A stretch of 30,656 nucleotides of DNA, taken from the IMG/VR virus record IMGVR_UViG_3300023180_000263, positions 1-30,656 of that record; one strand, 5' to 3'. The notes under the pieces are model-generated. The model was not told the DNA's origin. It ran no database searches and worked only from the letters and a program-made list of their open reading frames with translations. This DNA comes from a virus. How positions within the stretch are numbered: position 1 is the first letter of the stretch; the number at the start of each line of letters is the position of its first letter. Below are positions 8,001 through 17,151 of this stretch, piece by piece. Made by a program: the position numbers and the translations under genes.

Positions 8001-11000
8001 ATTATGTTCACAAAGTAAACAACAACTCCTTCTCTGTCAGTGAAGTTGGAGTTGGTTCGACTGCTGTTGATTACTTCTATAATAACAATCTTTACGTCGA
8101 TGTCCAGAGCGCAGGAACTGGTTCATTCAACTACAGACCAATCACCGTTACTGTTCAAGGTGTAACTGGCGTTTCGACTCTGACTGGTCAAGACTTCAAT
8201 GCTGTTGTTCAACCAGTCTTCAGAGGATCCATCAGTTCGTTCAGTGTTTCGGCAACTGGTGTTGGTTATGGTTCTTCTGATATTATCAACTTTGACAGAC
8301 AACCAACCATCACATTTGTAAGTGGTGCTCAGGCATCTGTTACTCCCGTAATCAGCAACGGTAAGATTGTTGAAGTCGTTGTCAATAACAAAGGTTATGG
8401 TTACAACTCACCACCAAATCTGACCATCAACAGCAATGATGGGAACTTTGCTGTTCTGACTCCAGTTATTGGTAACGGACAACTCCTGGAAGTTAAGGTC
8501 ATCAAAGGTGGTGCTGGTTATTCTGCTTCTGACACATCAATCACAGTCACCCCAGCAGGAAGTCAAGCAAGAGCAATTGCAAACATCAGAAACTGGACAG
8601 TCAACCTGTTCCAAGAAAATTATGCAAACTTGGAATCTGATGACGGAATCATCACACAAAACATTGACAACTCAACTCTTCAGTACTCTCACCTTTATGC
8701 TCCTCGTCCTCTGAGAGAGTCCGTCTATTCAATCAGTGGAACGGATGCTGATAATAATGTTTATGGTGTTGCTGACCTAAGCATTGTTTCTTCCAGTGAA
8801 GCAGAGAGCATTTTCCACTCTCCAATCATTGGATGGGCATATGACGGTAACCCAATCTATGGACCTTATGGTTTCGCCAATGCCGACGGAACTGGGGCAA
8901 TCAGAAGAATGGTTTCCAGTTATGGTTTGGGGAACATTGCCAACCTCGATCAAGGAAACGAACCACCAATCGCATCTTGGCCAAATGGTTTCTTCGTTGA
9001 AGACTACATCTACAATGCAGATGGAGACCTTGACGAGCACAACGGAAGATATTGCATCACTCCCGATTATCCAAATGGTGTTTATGCTTACTTCGCAACA
9101 ATTTCTCAAAACATTGACACCGATGGTCCATTTGAAAATTATAAGAGTCCAGTCTTCCCTTACTTGATTGGTAACACCTATCAATCAAAACCAATTGACT
9201 TCAACTTCAAGACGGTTTCAAACCAAACTGCTTATGATGTTGAGGGTCAAGGTTGGTTTAGAGAAACAACCTCTTATCACACTAACAGTCCCAGAAGTCA
9301 ATATGATTATCTGTTTGACTCTTCTAAAGTTGTCAAGCAACTGGTCGAAGTTACTGCAACCTCAACTGGTGGAATCGAAAGCGTTGGTATTGTAACTGGT
9401 GGTACTGGTTATAAGGTCGGTGACAAAGTTGTCTTCAACAACACAGGAACTGGTGGAAAACTCCTCGACGTTAAGGTTGCCAGAGTTGCTGGACAAGAAC
9501 TTGATACTGTCAGTGTTGCTTCAACTTCATTCTCGAATGTTGAGTTTACAAGAAATACTGTTTATCCAAACAGATTCATTGGTCTGACTTCTGCACCACA
9601 CAACTTCCTCAACAATGATGTTGTGACCATCAGTGGTGTCTCAACTTATTATGAGGGTTTCGGTGGAAGTTACAACGTTGGTGTTAGAAGTGACAACTTT
9701 GTTCTCACACTGGGTGTTGGAACTGCTGGCGCAACTGGCATCGTCACTTACTTCTACGTCTCTGGCGCATTTGACAACTCACACGTCAGAGAGAATGATC
9801 TGCTGACCATCGATCAAGAGATCGTTCGTGTTCTGAACATCGATGCGGTCACTGGAAGACTAAGAGTTCGTCGTGAGGAAGAAGGAACCACTGGTCTCGC
9901 TTATACCAATGGTGCTGTTCTTTATGAAGATCCCAGAAAGTTCTATGTGAACGTGGGTGTCATTAAGACTGATTACTCCTTCCCCATCAACAGAGAACTG
10001 TATTTCGATCCAGCAGAAGCGATCGGTGTTGGAACTGCTCTGGGAACTGGAGTCGGAACGACCATCACATTCGGTGATCCTGGAGTTGGAAGAACAAACA
10101 TCTTCATTCAACCACAACAGTTCTACTTCCCAAGTCACAAACTGAGACTGAATGATAAGGTTCTTTATGCAACCAATGGTGGTAACTCCATTCAGGTTTG
10201 GAACGGAACCGCAGGAACTGCTTACACAAGTTTGAGTCAGTTCTCTCCACTTTATGCTGTTCCTTTCAACGAGAACTTCGTTGGTTTCGGAACAAACAAA
10301 GTTGGTCTTGGAACCACTGGTGGTTTTGTCGGTGTCAACACATCAACTGGACTCCTTTACTTCACCTCAGTCGGAACTGGCAACACTCACAGTTTCACAA
10401 CTGACCTTCTGGGTGTTCTGTCTGGTAAGACCGCAAGAAACATCGTCACGGTCTCCACAGCGTCCACTCACACTCTCCAGAAGGGTGATGCGGTTTACGT
10501 CAACATTAAACCAGTTGGCGTCACAACAGTTACTGTTAAGTATGACGATTATAACCGTCGCATTGTCTTTGATCCACAAGACTTTGTTGCTGGCAATGTC
10601 AACACAACACTCAACACCATTGAATTCTCCAACAACCCATTCAAACGTGGCGACAAGGTAATTCACACGGCAACTTCACCTTCTGGTGGATTGACTGATG
10701 AAGCAATGTATTATGTCATTCCTTATGATGAGACCAAGATTCGTTTGGTCGCTAATAAGTTTGAACTGTCTGCCTTAGATCCAAAGTTTGTCAACCTCAC
10801 AAGTGCTTCAGCAGGAACACTTTCTAAGATCAACCCTGCTGTTGAGACAACTAAGAATAGAACACTGAAGTTTGATCTGTCTGATTCTTCACTGTCCTTT
10901 GTTGTTAACGGAATCACTTATTCCGCATTTGATATGAATCTCTATAGTGATGCGGATTATGCGAACCTGTTCGTTAAGACTCCACTCACCGATTCATTTG

Positions 11001-14000
11001 AAGTTGTCAAGTCTGGAAGACCTGGCATCGATGCCACTGCTAATCTTCAACTGAAGTTCACGGATGAGATTCCTGATCAACTCTTCTATCGTTTTGATCT
11101 TGACAATGAAAATCTTATCACAGATGTCAAGAAAGAAATTGAAATTGATAAGGACGTTCCCAATAACAGTGAACTTAACGTTGAGTTCACAGCGTTTGAT
11201 GGAAGACACGTTATTACTGGAATTGGAACAACCACATTCCAATATGACATTCCAGAAGTTCCATCGGTCACACAATATAACATCAGCAACTCTCAGTTCA
11301 CTTATGAGACTAATTCGACCAATGTAACTGGTCCAATTTCTAAACTGAGAATTGATGGTGCAGGTGTTGGATTCAAAGTTCTCCCTGGTGTCACTTCTGT
11401 TAGAAGTGCAGAAGGTTCTGGAGCAATTGTAAGACCAGCAAGCACAAAGATTGGATCAATCTTGCAAACCAAGTTCAATAACATTGGTTTTGATTATCCT
11501 TCCGACTCCACCCTCAGAGCAGTTTCTAATCTCCCAGAGATCCTGGAAGTCGAATCTCTTGCTTCTTTTGAGAGCATCGGAATCTCTTCTCAAGGTAGAA
11601 ACTATCTGAGAGCACCAAATCTGGTTGTTATCGATGGATTCACTGATGAAATCGTTGATGGTCTGGATCTTGCTTATGATCTTGGCGATGAGCAAGTCAC
11701 AATCATCGACAACACCACTGGAATTTACGATGTTCCCCCAAGAATCATTCCAGTCAATAACACCAACGGACTTGGGATTGCCTCTGTCTCTTACAACTCA
11801 ACCACAAAGATTGTCAGAGCATTTATTGATAGAAACTTCACAACTCCAGAAGCAAGTCAGTTTAATTTCCCAATCGGCGCTAAGGTTCTGGTTGAGAACC
11901 TGAGTGTTGGTGTTGGAAGCACTGGTGTTGGTTATAACTCAGCAGATTACGATTACACATTCTTTGAAGTTGTTGGTTTTGATAAGAAACTTGATTCTTC
12001 CAAACCTTATGTCGATTACAGTCTTGTCAATCTGATTAAAGAAGGAGAAATTCCAGGTAATCTGGACGAAAACAACTCTTATGGTCGCATCATCAACACA
12101 CAAGATCTTGCGACTTATAATCCAACTCTCCAAACAAACAACTATTTGGTTGGTGAAAAAGTAACAAACCAAAATGATCTTGTTGGAACTGTCCAGAGAT
12201 GGAATTCAACAACACAACAGTTGGTCATTTTGTCTGCCAGTGAGTTTGCTGTGGATGACAGAATCACTGGTCGTTCTTCGAACACTCAAAGCGTTGTCAA
12301 AACAAAAGTTGATTTTACTTCTGAAATCAACACTGGTGCTGGTTCGACTGTCAATGATGGTTGGCAAACCACTTCTGGTTTCTTGAATGACAACCTGCAA
12401 AAACTTCCAAACAATGAATATTATCAGAACTTCTCTTACTCACTGAACTCCACCATTCCTTATGCCACTTGGAATGATCCAGTGAGTGCTCTGGACCACG
12501 CAGCAGGTTTTGCTAAGTTTGCCGATTTGGACATCATTTCAAAAGAAGATGTTTCTAGAGCAATCATTCAGACTGAAGATTCCAATGTTGAAAGAATCAT
12601 CGACATTGTTGGTGAGGCAAGTCTGCATTGTGAATATGATTGGGATCTGGTTTCTGAAGAGACAATCACTGTTGGTAATCAAATCGTTTCAACAGAAGTT
12701 CTGTTTGATGACAAACTTGTCAAAGATTATGTTGAGTGTGTTGGAAACAGAGTCATCCCAATCGATGACATCAGTGATCAGTTCAACAGCACACAGAGAA
12801 CCACACCTTTCGCAATTGTTGAATCGTTCAGTGACAATGAACCTTACACCAAGTTCCTGACTTTCGTAAGAGATGCCAACTTCACAAATGAGAGACAGTT
12901 CTCAATTGTTGCTGTTGTTCAAGATGGAACGAACACTTTCATTCAAGAATATGCAACAACTCAGATCAACGATGAACTGGGTTCATTTGATGCAGTTGAC
13001 ACAACTGTTGGTTGGGATCTTTATTATTATCCTCAACAGTTTGCGTTCAATAACTATGACATCTCCACATTGTCGTTCAACATCTTTAGTGACAGTGTAG
13101 TTGAGAAAAACGACTTCTTTGGTAACAATGTTTTGGTTGCAAGTGCCACCACTGATGTTGGTGCTGGAACCACAACCACTCTGGTGTCCATCTCAAGCAC
13201 TTACAGATCCGCTAAGTGTCTGGTGATGACAAGAGACGGAAACGATCAAGCAACTGGAACTGAACTGAATTTGATTCATGATGGAACAGATGTTTACCTG
13301 AATGAATTCGGCAATATGATGACCAGTGGTGACGCCGTGTTCAACGGAATCGGAACATTTGGTGCTTCAATCTCTGGTTCAAATATTGTTATTCAATATA
13401 CTCCAGACTCTGGAGTTGGATCAATGACTGCCAGCACTTCAGTTGTTGCGATTGCATCTTCTGCAACTGGAGTTGGTTCAACAGCAATGGAAACTGCTCT
13501 GTTGTCCTCAACTTATTATGAAATCTCTCCCGATGCATCACCAACAGCACAAACTGTTGCTTCTTATGAGGAACCTTATCAGGCAAATTACTTTATCGTT
13601 TCAGTTGAAGATGTAACCAACTCAAATTATGAAATGTTTGAGTTTGTCATTTTGAATGATGAAACAACTCAGCATGTTCTTGAGTTTGGAAACATCAGAA
13701 CGGGTGGCGCAGTTGGAACGGTTGGTATTGCACAAACCGTTGGTGATCGAATCGACCTGACCTTCACTGCAAACACCAGTTCAAACACAACAGTTAGAAC
13801 GTTCTCTGTTGGTCTCCAACCATTCAACAACAATGGTCAGTCAACGGTCTTTGATAATGGTCTTGTTCAGATTGAAAGTGACAATGAGCGCTATGTTGGA
13901 ACCAAGGTTGAAGTTACCAGTACCTTTGGACTGAAGTCTGGTGGTCTTGAAATCTTCAGAAGGTCATTCGACGGAAGTGACTCAGCAATTGTTGATGTCA

Positions 14001-17000
14001 ATGATCACACAGTCAGACTGAACAATCACTTCTTTGTCACTGGTGAGAGAGTTGAATATCGTTATGGTGACACTCCAATTGGAATTGTCACAGCGACTGT
14101 TCCTGGAATTGGTTCAACTGATCTTCTCCCACAGGATCTTTACGTTGTTAAAACTGGTGCCGATAAACTCAAGTTTGCAACCACTGCTGAGAATGCACTG
14201 AAAGCAAACCCAGTTGTTCTGGAACCAAATGTAGTTGGTGTTGGAACATCTCACAGTTTGACTGCATATAACCAGAACGCAAAGGTTATGGTTGCCATTG
14301 ATAACATGATTCAGTCTCCAATCGCTGAGACCAGAATCTTCTCTGTTCTCAATCAAGACATCGTTCTTGGACCAACTTTGGAGACAACAGGAATAACGTC
14401 ATTCTATGCAAATGATATCATCAAGGTTGAAGATGAATACATGATCATCACGGGTGTTGGTGGTGACAATCCAACAGACCTTCAGGTTCTGAGAGGTCAG
14501 TTGGGAACCATTGCAATTCCACACCAGAGTGGAGTCACCATTCAGAAATTCATCGGTCAATATAACATTACCGACAGCACAATCAACTTCGTTGATGCTG
14601 CGAAAGGTAAGACACCTCTGAGCACAACAACTGGAAATCCAAACTACAGAGACTGGACTGGAATCACAACTCACTCCACATTCCAAGGAAGAGCATTCTT
14701 CAGACGTGCTCCAGTTGGTTCTTCGAGCGAAACTTATCACAACAACTTTGTCTTTGATGACATTTCGCCCGACTTTAGCGGAATCACCAGTGAGTTTGTT
14801 CTGAAGTCTGGTAATGCAACTCAGATTGGTTTCTCCACTGATAATGGAATCGTCCTTTACAACGGTGTCTTCCAACAACCTAACAGCCCAACCGTAATCA
14901 ACAACTACGGAATGGCAGAAAGTGGCATCACAACAATCACTTTCCAAGGGACTGCGATTCAGGACGGAACCGACATCAACAAGGCAACTCTCCCAGTTAA
15001 GGGAAGAATTCTTTCTGTTGGTTCAACTCAAGGATTTGGTTTCCAACCTCTGGTTTCTGCAGGAGGAACGGCAAACGTTTCTGTCGCTGGAACAATTACA
15101 TCCATCAGCATTGGTAACACTGGATCTGGTTACAGATCTGGAATTCAAACAGTTGTCAATGTTGGTGTTCAAACTTACAGCAACGGAATTCCCAACCTTG
15201 AGTTCATTGGAACTGCTGCCATCAGCGGCGGTCACATTGTAAGCATTGCAATCACCAATCCTGGAACTGGTTACACTTCAACTAATCCACCAGAAGTTGT
15301 TATTGATTCACCATTCCCCTACACCAACATCCCTCTGATTTACAGCGGAATCACAACCGCAGGTGTTGGAACAGATGCAAAAGTTGACATCATTGTCGGT
15401 GGTTCTTCAAGCGTTAGATCTTTCGAGTTCACGCAGTTTGGTTACAACTATGGTGATGGAGACATCCTCACAGTTGCAGTCGGCGGAGCAACTGGAATTC
15501 CAACTGACACAACTAAGACTTATGGTGAGTTCCAACTGACTGTTGAAAGTCTTTATGATGATTCTGTCAACATGTGGACTGTTGGTTCTCTCAAGGTTCT
15601 TGATCCTCTTGATTCTCTGTTCAACAGTGAGAGAACAAGATTCCCACTTAGTGTTGCTGGAATCACAACTTGGGTCAATCCAGAAGAGGGACGTGGACTT
15701 GATCTAAACTATAACCTGTTGGTCTTTATCAATGATATTCTTCAGCAACCCAAGATCGCTTACACCTTCGATGGTGGAAGTCAGATCACTTTTGCTGAAG
15801 CACCACAACTCGGTGACTCTTCCAAGATTCTGTTCTATCAAGGAACTTCTGAGATTGACATCGTTGATGCAGAAATTATTAGCAACGTGAAGGCAGGAGA
15901 TACTCTTGAAATTCGTCACGATGTTGACAGAGGTCAAGATGTAACTCTCGATCAGGATCCAAGAATTGTTACTGAAGTTGTTACCAGTGATCTGGTTGAA
16001 ACTGACCCATACACTGGCGGTGGAATCACACAGGATGAAACACTTCAGAGACCAGTTACATGGTGTCGTCAGTTGTCCGACTTGATTATCGATGGTGCTC
16101 CAGTTGGTAAAGACAGAGATGAATATGAGGGTAACTTCTTCCCAACAACTGCAATTCTAAAGGCTGTTGGTGTTGGTTCAACTGTCGTTTACGTTGAAAA
16201 CAGCAACCTGTTTGATCAATCAAATGAAGGTGCTGGAATTAGCACTTATCAGAAGGGTCTGATCATTAGATCTCAAGACACTCTGACTGCTGCCGCTGCG
16301 ACAGCAACCGTTTCCACTGCTGGAACAATCACTGCATTTACAGTCACAAATGCTGGTTTCGGTTACACTGTCGCTCCTGCTGTCACAGTTTCAACTCCTG
16401 TCGGTGTTGGAACAACACAAAGAGCAACAGGAACTGCTGTTCTGAGTGGATCGACTGTCGATTCTATCACGGTTACTTCACCTGGAACTGGTTATTCCTC
16501 AGTTGCACCTGCTGTTCTGATCGAAGAACCAACCATCACTTATGAAAACTGTCTCGCTTACAGTTATGAAGGTGATTTCGGTACGATTGTTGGTGTCGGA
16601 ACAACAACTTCTGGTTCACAAAGTCAGTTCTACTTTGACACCTTCATTCCTTCTGACTCGACAATGAGAAATGCGCTTTATGTTGGAACCGCAGTTACGG
16701 TTAGTGGCATTTCAACGTCAGATTATCTGGTCATCAAGAACACAAACTTGTCAATCGGTGGAACATTTGCTTCACAAACAACCACTGGTGCTCATATTGG
16801 CATTGCAACAACTGCTCTCGACTGTGTTTATCAGGTTGCTTCTTTCGAAGACAACGATCAAATCATCCATGAGGGTTCTCTGGTTGGATTTACAACCACT
16901 TTGAGAAGAATCTTCGTGAATGTGGACAACGCAGGAAGCGTCGGTTACACAACCGCACCCTATATGGGCGACTTCAGTTGGGGCAAAATCACTCTGGAAG

Positions 17001-17119
17001 ACAGAGCGAACCCACAATCCTTCAACTTCTATGGCGACAACGGTGTTTCTGGAATTTCAACTTCCGCTTTGGTCATTCGCCAGAACCCATTGAAGGATAG
17101 TGGTTTCACAACCACCTAA
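5093..17119 (+). CDS. 7: Giant baseplate wedge protein, gp7-type (4008 aa)
   Basis: A single uninterrupted 12-kb frame with an AGG ribosome-binding site close before the ATG. In T4, gp7 (1032 aa) starts wedge assembly by joining gp10 and gp8. The T4 gp7 block FYSTKGIEASYKFLFKVLYN has a clear counterpart here at residues 197-217 (SFYNSKGTEESYKILFGALYG), and the region before it (LGEFLKQYYLSQ) resembles the T4 stretch before that block. Beyond about residue 230 it is a mosaic: HGF..G..V.Y modules, about 14 GxGY modules (residues about 736-3800), three E-RG-H modules (97-153, 1567-1612, 3107-3153), a SGA-type module (about 2351-2405), a YHYH-like domain (about 1235-1345) and a three-fold tandem domain (about 2569-2911). 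Arg is mostly AGA. The order gp6-this-gp8 supports the gp7 role. The long C-terminal part probably forms surface arms; that is inference. Confidence 0.82.
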   Translation: MAVDRVRIQDIIENQLPTYVREDFPLLGEFLKQYYLSQEVDGAAYDLVQNLDQYIKVDELFDLTTTTVLASNVSYTDQTITADVSGNFTYGFPETNGLIQIDDEIIFYESKTDSTFEGCRRGFSGVTDYVGSNTPDQLLFEETEADKHTAGATITNLSVLFLQEFFKKIKYQFAPGFTERSLFSGLDQRNFIFGLDSFYNSKGTEESYKILFGALYGVAVDVIRPSEFLLRPSNADYKVTRDYIVETIQGNPLDLLNLTLFQKSTDARGSVSNVVPIDYDQGQYYQISLDAGFDRDVEVQGTIFGEFKVNPKTKLLNTVSAGSTILDVDSTVDFPVKGDLVTTDLDDNIINLSYDGKSSTQLLNVTGVDYQINEKTDIRFDDYSYGYVGINTSNEIRVRIAASLKDFQPQSGNYGYLAGDTAEIQSLGYESSTKLSKNWFHNNKTSWTVASVSLVDSTTNSYEIETFDPHELKPGYSLNLINTVGGQIVGATVLRTTGAKSVIARLTGVIDVNSSYTLEQQILKGRSASYTQLNDFYANVQNTYTKFNGDLLVASNSIARYVNLETNPDSKIRTFSGSFSNTYTITIPNHGFYTGQTVYYQPGITKTTTTTPDGIKVVTETESKFASVSAGPFYIKRVDVNTISLAKSRSDIYADKLVLLNGDVENNTLTLFEFYGKTVRPQALYREFTTPTDESKVHVTQDGHIGMLLNGVEIINYKSRDSVRYGEIQSIDVDSGGKDYDVINPPVLHIADDVGVGATGTCAVTGSLSRIEIIDPGFDYQDTPVITILGGNGTGAEAKANMTSVEHYVSFIADPGSTDVNLTNNTIGFSTFHKFRDNEKVTYITDTQTAVGGISTGAQYHVGVVNASTIKLYNTELDAVSGVNTVSLTSNGSGTHRLKSTSLKRIISNIVVPSSGSGYSNNQQNIPTVAGVSTALNQFNIPNHGFNNKEIVKFTPTGDGVLGLSSTREYYVHKVNNNSFSVSEVGVGSTAVDYFYNNNLYVDVQSAGTGSFNYRPITVTVQGVTGVSTLTGQDFNAVVQPVFRGSISSFSVSATGVGYGSSDIINFDRQPTITFVSGAQASVTPVISNGKIVEVVVNNKGYGYNSPPNLTINSNDGNFAVLTPVIGNGQLLEVKVIKGGAGYSASDTSITVTPAGSQARAIANIRNWTVNLFQENYANLESDDGIITQNIDNSTLQYSHLYAPRPLRESVYSISGTDADNNVYGVADLSIVSSSEAESIFHSPIIGWAYDGNPIYGPYGFANADGTGAIRRMVSSYGLGNIANLDQGNEPPIASWPNGFFVEDYIYNADGDLDEHNGRYCITPDYPNGVYAYFATISQNIDTDGPFENYKSPVFPYLIGNTYQSKPIDFNFKTVSNQTAYDVEGQGWFRETTSYHTNSPRSQYDYLFDSSKVVKQLVEVTATSTGGIESVGIVTGGTGYKVGDKVVFNNTGTGGKLLDVKVARVAGQELDTVSVASTSFSNVEFTRNTVYPNRFIGLTSAPHNFLNNDVVTISGVSTYYEGFGGSYNVGVRSDNFVLTLGVGTAGATGIVTYFYVSGAFDNSHVRENDLLTIDQEIVRVLNIDAVTGRLRVRREEEGTTGLAYTNGAVLYEDPRKFYVNVGVIKTDYSFPINRELYFDPAEAIGVGTALGTGVGTTITFGDPGVGRTNIFIQPQQFYFPSHKLRLNDKVLYATNGGNSIQVWNGTAGTAYTSLSQFSPLYAVPFNENFVGFGTNKVGLGTTGGFVGVNTSTGLLYFTSVGTGNTHSFTTDLLGVLSGKTARNIVTVSTASTHTLQKGDAVYVNIKPVGVTTVTVKYDDYNRRIVFDPQDFVAGNVNTTLNTIEFSNNPFKRGDKVIHTATSPSGGLTDEAMYYVIPYDETKIRLVANKFELSALDPKFVNLTSASAGTLSKINPAVETTKNRTLKFDLSDSSLSFVVNGITYSAFDMNLYSDADYANLFVKTPLTDSFEVVKSGRPGIDATANLQLKFTDEIPDQLFYRFDLDNENLITDVKKEIEIDKDVPNNSELNVEFTAFDGRHVITGIGTTTFQYDIPEVPSVTQYNISNSQFTYETNSTNVTGPISKLRIDGAGVGFKVLPGVTSVRSAEGSGAIVRPASTKIGSILQTKFNNIGFDYPSDSTLRAVSNLPEILEVESLASFESIGISSQGRNYLRAPNLVVIDGFTDEIVDGLDLAYDLGDEQVTIIDNTTGIYDVPPRIIPVNNTNGLGIASVSYNSTTKIVRAFIDRNFTTPEASQFNFPIGAKVLVENLSVGVGSTGVGYNSADYDYTFFEVVGFDKKLDSSKPYVDYSLVNLIKEGEIPGNLDENNSYGRIINTQDLATYNPTLQTNNYLVGEKVTNQNDLVGTVQRWNSTTQQLVILSASEFAVDDRITGRSSNTQSVVKTKVDFTSEINTGAGSTVNDGWQTTSGFLNDNLQKLPNNEYYQNFSYSLNSTIPYATWNDPVSALDHAAGFAKFADLDIISKEDVSRAIIQTEDSNVERIIDIVGEASLHCEYDWDLVSEETITVGNQIVSTEVLFDDKLVKDYVECVGNRVIPIDDISDQFNSTQRTTPFAIVESFSDNEPYTKFLTFVRDANFTNERQFSIVAVVQDGTNTFIQEYATTQINDELGSFDAVDTTVGWDLYYYPQQFAFNNYDISTLSFNIFSDSVVEKNDFFGNNVLVASATTDVGAGTTTTLVSISSTYRSAKCLVMTRDGNDQATGTELNLIHDGTDVYLNEFGNMMTSGDAVFNGIGTFGASISGSNIVIQYTPDSGVGSMTASTSVVAIASSATGVGSTAMETALLSSTYYEISPDASPTAQTVASYEEPYQANYFIVSVEDVTNSNYEMFEFVILNDETTQHVLEFGNIRTGGAVGTVGIAQTVGDRIDLTFTANTSSNTTVRTFSVGLQPFNNNGQSTVFDNGLVQIESDNERYVGTKVEVTSTFGLKSGGLEIFRRSFDGSDSAIVDVNDHTVRLNNHFFVTGERVEYRYGDTPIGIVTATVPGIGSTDLLPQDLYVVKTGADKLKFATTAENALKANPVVLEPNVVGVGTSHSLTAYNQNAKVMVAIDNMIQSPIAETRIFSVLNQDIVLGPTLETTGITSFYANDIIKVEDEYMIITGVGGDNPTDLQVLRGQLGTIAIPHQSGVTIQKFIGQYNITDSTINFVDAAKGKTPLSTTTGNPNYRDWTGITTHSTFQGRAFFRRAPVGSSSETYHNNFVFDDISPDFSGITSEFVLKSGNATQIGFSTDNGIVLYNGVFQQPNSPTVINNYGMAESGITTITFQGTAIQDGTDINKATLPVKGRILSVGSTQGFGFQPLVSAGGTANVSVAGTITSISIGNTGSGYRSGIQTVVNVGVQTYSNGIPNLEFIGTAAISGGHIVSIAITNPGTGYTSTNPPEVVIDSPFPYTNIPLIYSGITTAGVGTDAKVDIIVGGSSSVRSFEFTQFGYNYGDGDILTVAVGGATGIPTDTTKTYGEFQLTVESLYDDSVNMWTVGSLKVLDPLDSLFNSERTRFPLSVAGITTWVNPEEGRGLDLNYNLLVFINDILQQPKIAYTFDGGSQITFAEAPQLGDSSKILFYQGTSEIDIVDAEIISNVKAGDTLEIRHDVDRGQDVTLDQDPRIVTEVVTSDLVETDPYTGGGITQDETLQRPVTWCRQLSDLIIDGAPVGKDRDEYEGNFFPTTAILKAVGVGSTVVYVENSNLFDQSNEGAGISTYQKGLIIRSQDTLTAAAATATVSTAGTITAFTVTNAGFGYTVAPAVTVSTPVGVGTTQRATGTAVLSGSTVDSITVTSPGTGYSSVAPAVLIEEPTITYENCLAYSYEGDFGTIVGVGTTTSGSQSQFYFDTFIPSDSTMRNALYVGTAVTVSGISTSDYLVIKNTNLSIGGTFASQTTTGAHIGIATTALDCVYQVASFEDNDQIIHEGSLVGFTTTLRRIFVNVDNAGSVGYTTAPYMGDFSWGKITLEDRANPQSFNFYGDNGVSGISTSALVIRQNPLKDSGFTTT
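8795..9127 (+). other. YHYH-like domain inside the giant gp7
   Basis: Residues about 1235-1345 of the giant protein carry GWAYDGNPIYGPYG (1247-1260), then WPNGFFVEDYIYNADGDLDE, NGRYCITPDYPNGVYAYF (to 1334). This is the arrangement of the YHYH domain family, where the name-giving motif follows P-N-G-T/V. Here the motif reads YAYF (1331-1334), so both histidines of the motif are missing. The acidic DLDEHNGR segment is kept. Confidence 0.7.
12797..13825 (+). repeat. Three tandem copies of a ~100-residue domain in gp7
   Basis: Three successive stretches, near residues 2569-2668, 2703-2790 and 2828-2911, share a pattern: an FxIVxxxD strand, a short acidic turn, EFxxVxxDGTxxxxxEFG or a variant, a Thr/Gly loop, then a strand like ISGSNIVIQYTP or GDRIDLTFTA and a final Thr/Val strand. 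Copies two and three are the most alike. They are diverged, so the duplication is old, and no DNA-level repeat is obvious. Confidence 0.6.
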
Positions 17120-17126
17120 AACACCA

Positions 17127-17133
17127 CTAAATA
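17127..17133 (+). promoter_or_regulatory. T4-like late promoter motif CTAAATA
   Basis: CTAAATA in the 32-base gap between the giant gp7 gene and gene 8, 18 bases before the ATG. It probably restarts transcription for gene 8 and the 2494-aa gene after the very long gp7 transcript. Confidence 0.6.
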
Positions 17134-17151
17134 AAGAAAAACTTTCTCAAA

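Noticed and set aside
14399-14947. A 182-codon open frame on the minus strand inside the gp7 gene
   Set aside because: Composition (Ser, Cys, Asn, Val rich) is what results from reading the opposite strand of this gene; many similar minus-strand frames occur throughout and none has a start context or recognisable domain.
7298-16500. Repeated Gly/Thr-coding words considered as a CRISPR-like or satellite array
   Set aside because: Copies are irregularly spaced, diverged, in frame with a coding sequence and have no uniform spacers; they are protein repeats.
5093-17119. Possibility that the 12-kb frame is an assembly artefact or several genes fused in error
   Set aside because: The frame is open throughout with uniform codon use and continuous module structure; I saw no internal ribosome-binding site plus start at a module border convincing enough to split it.
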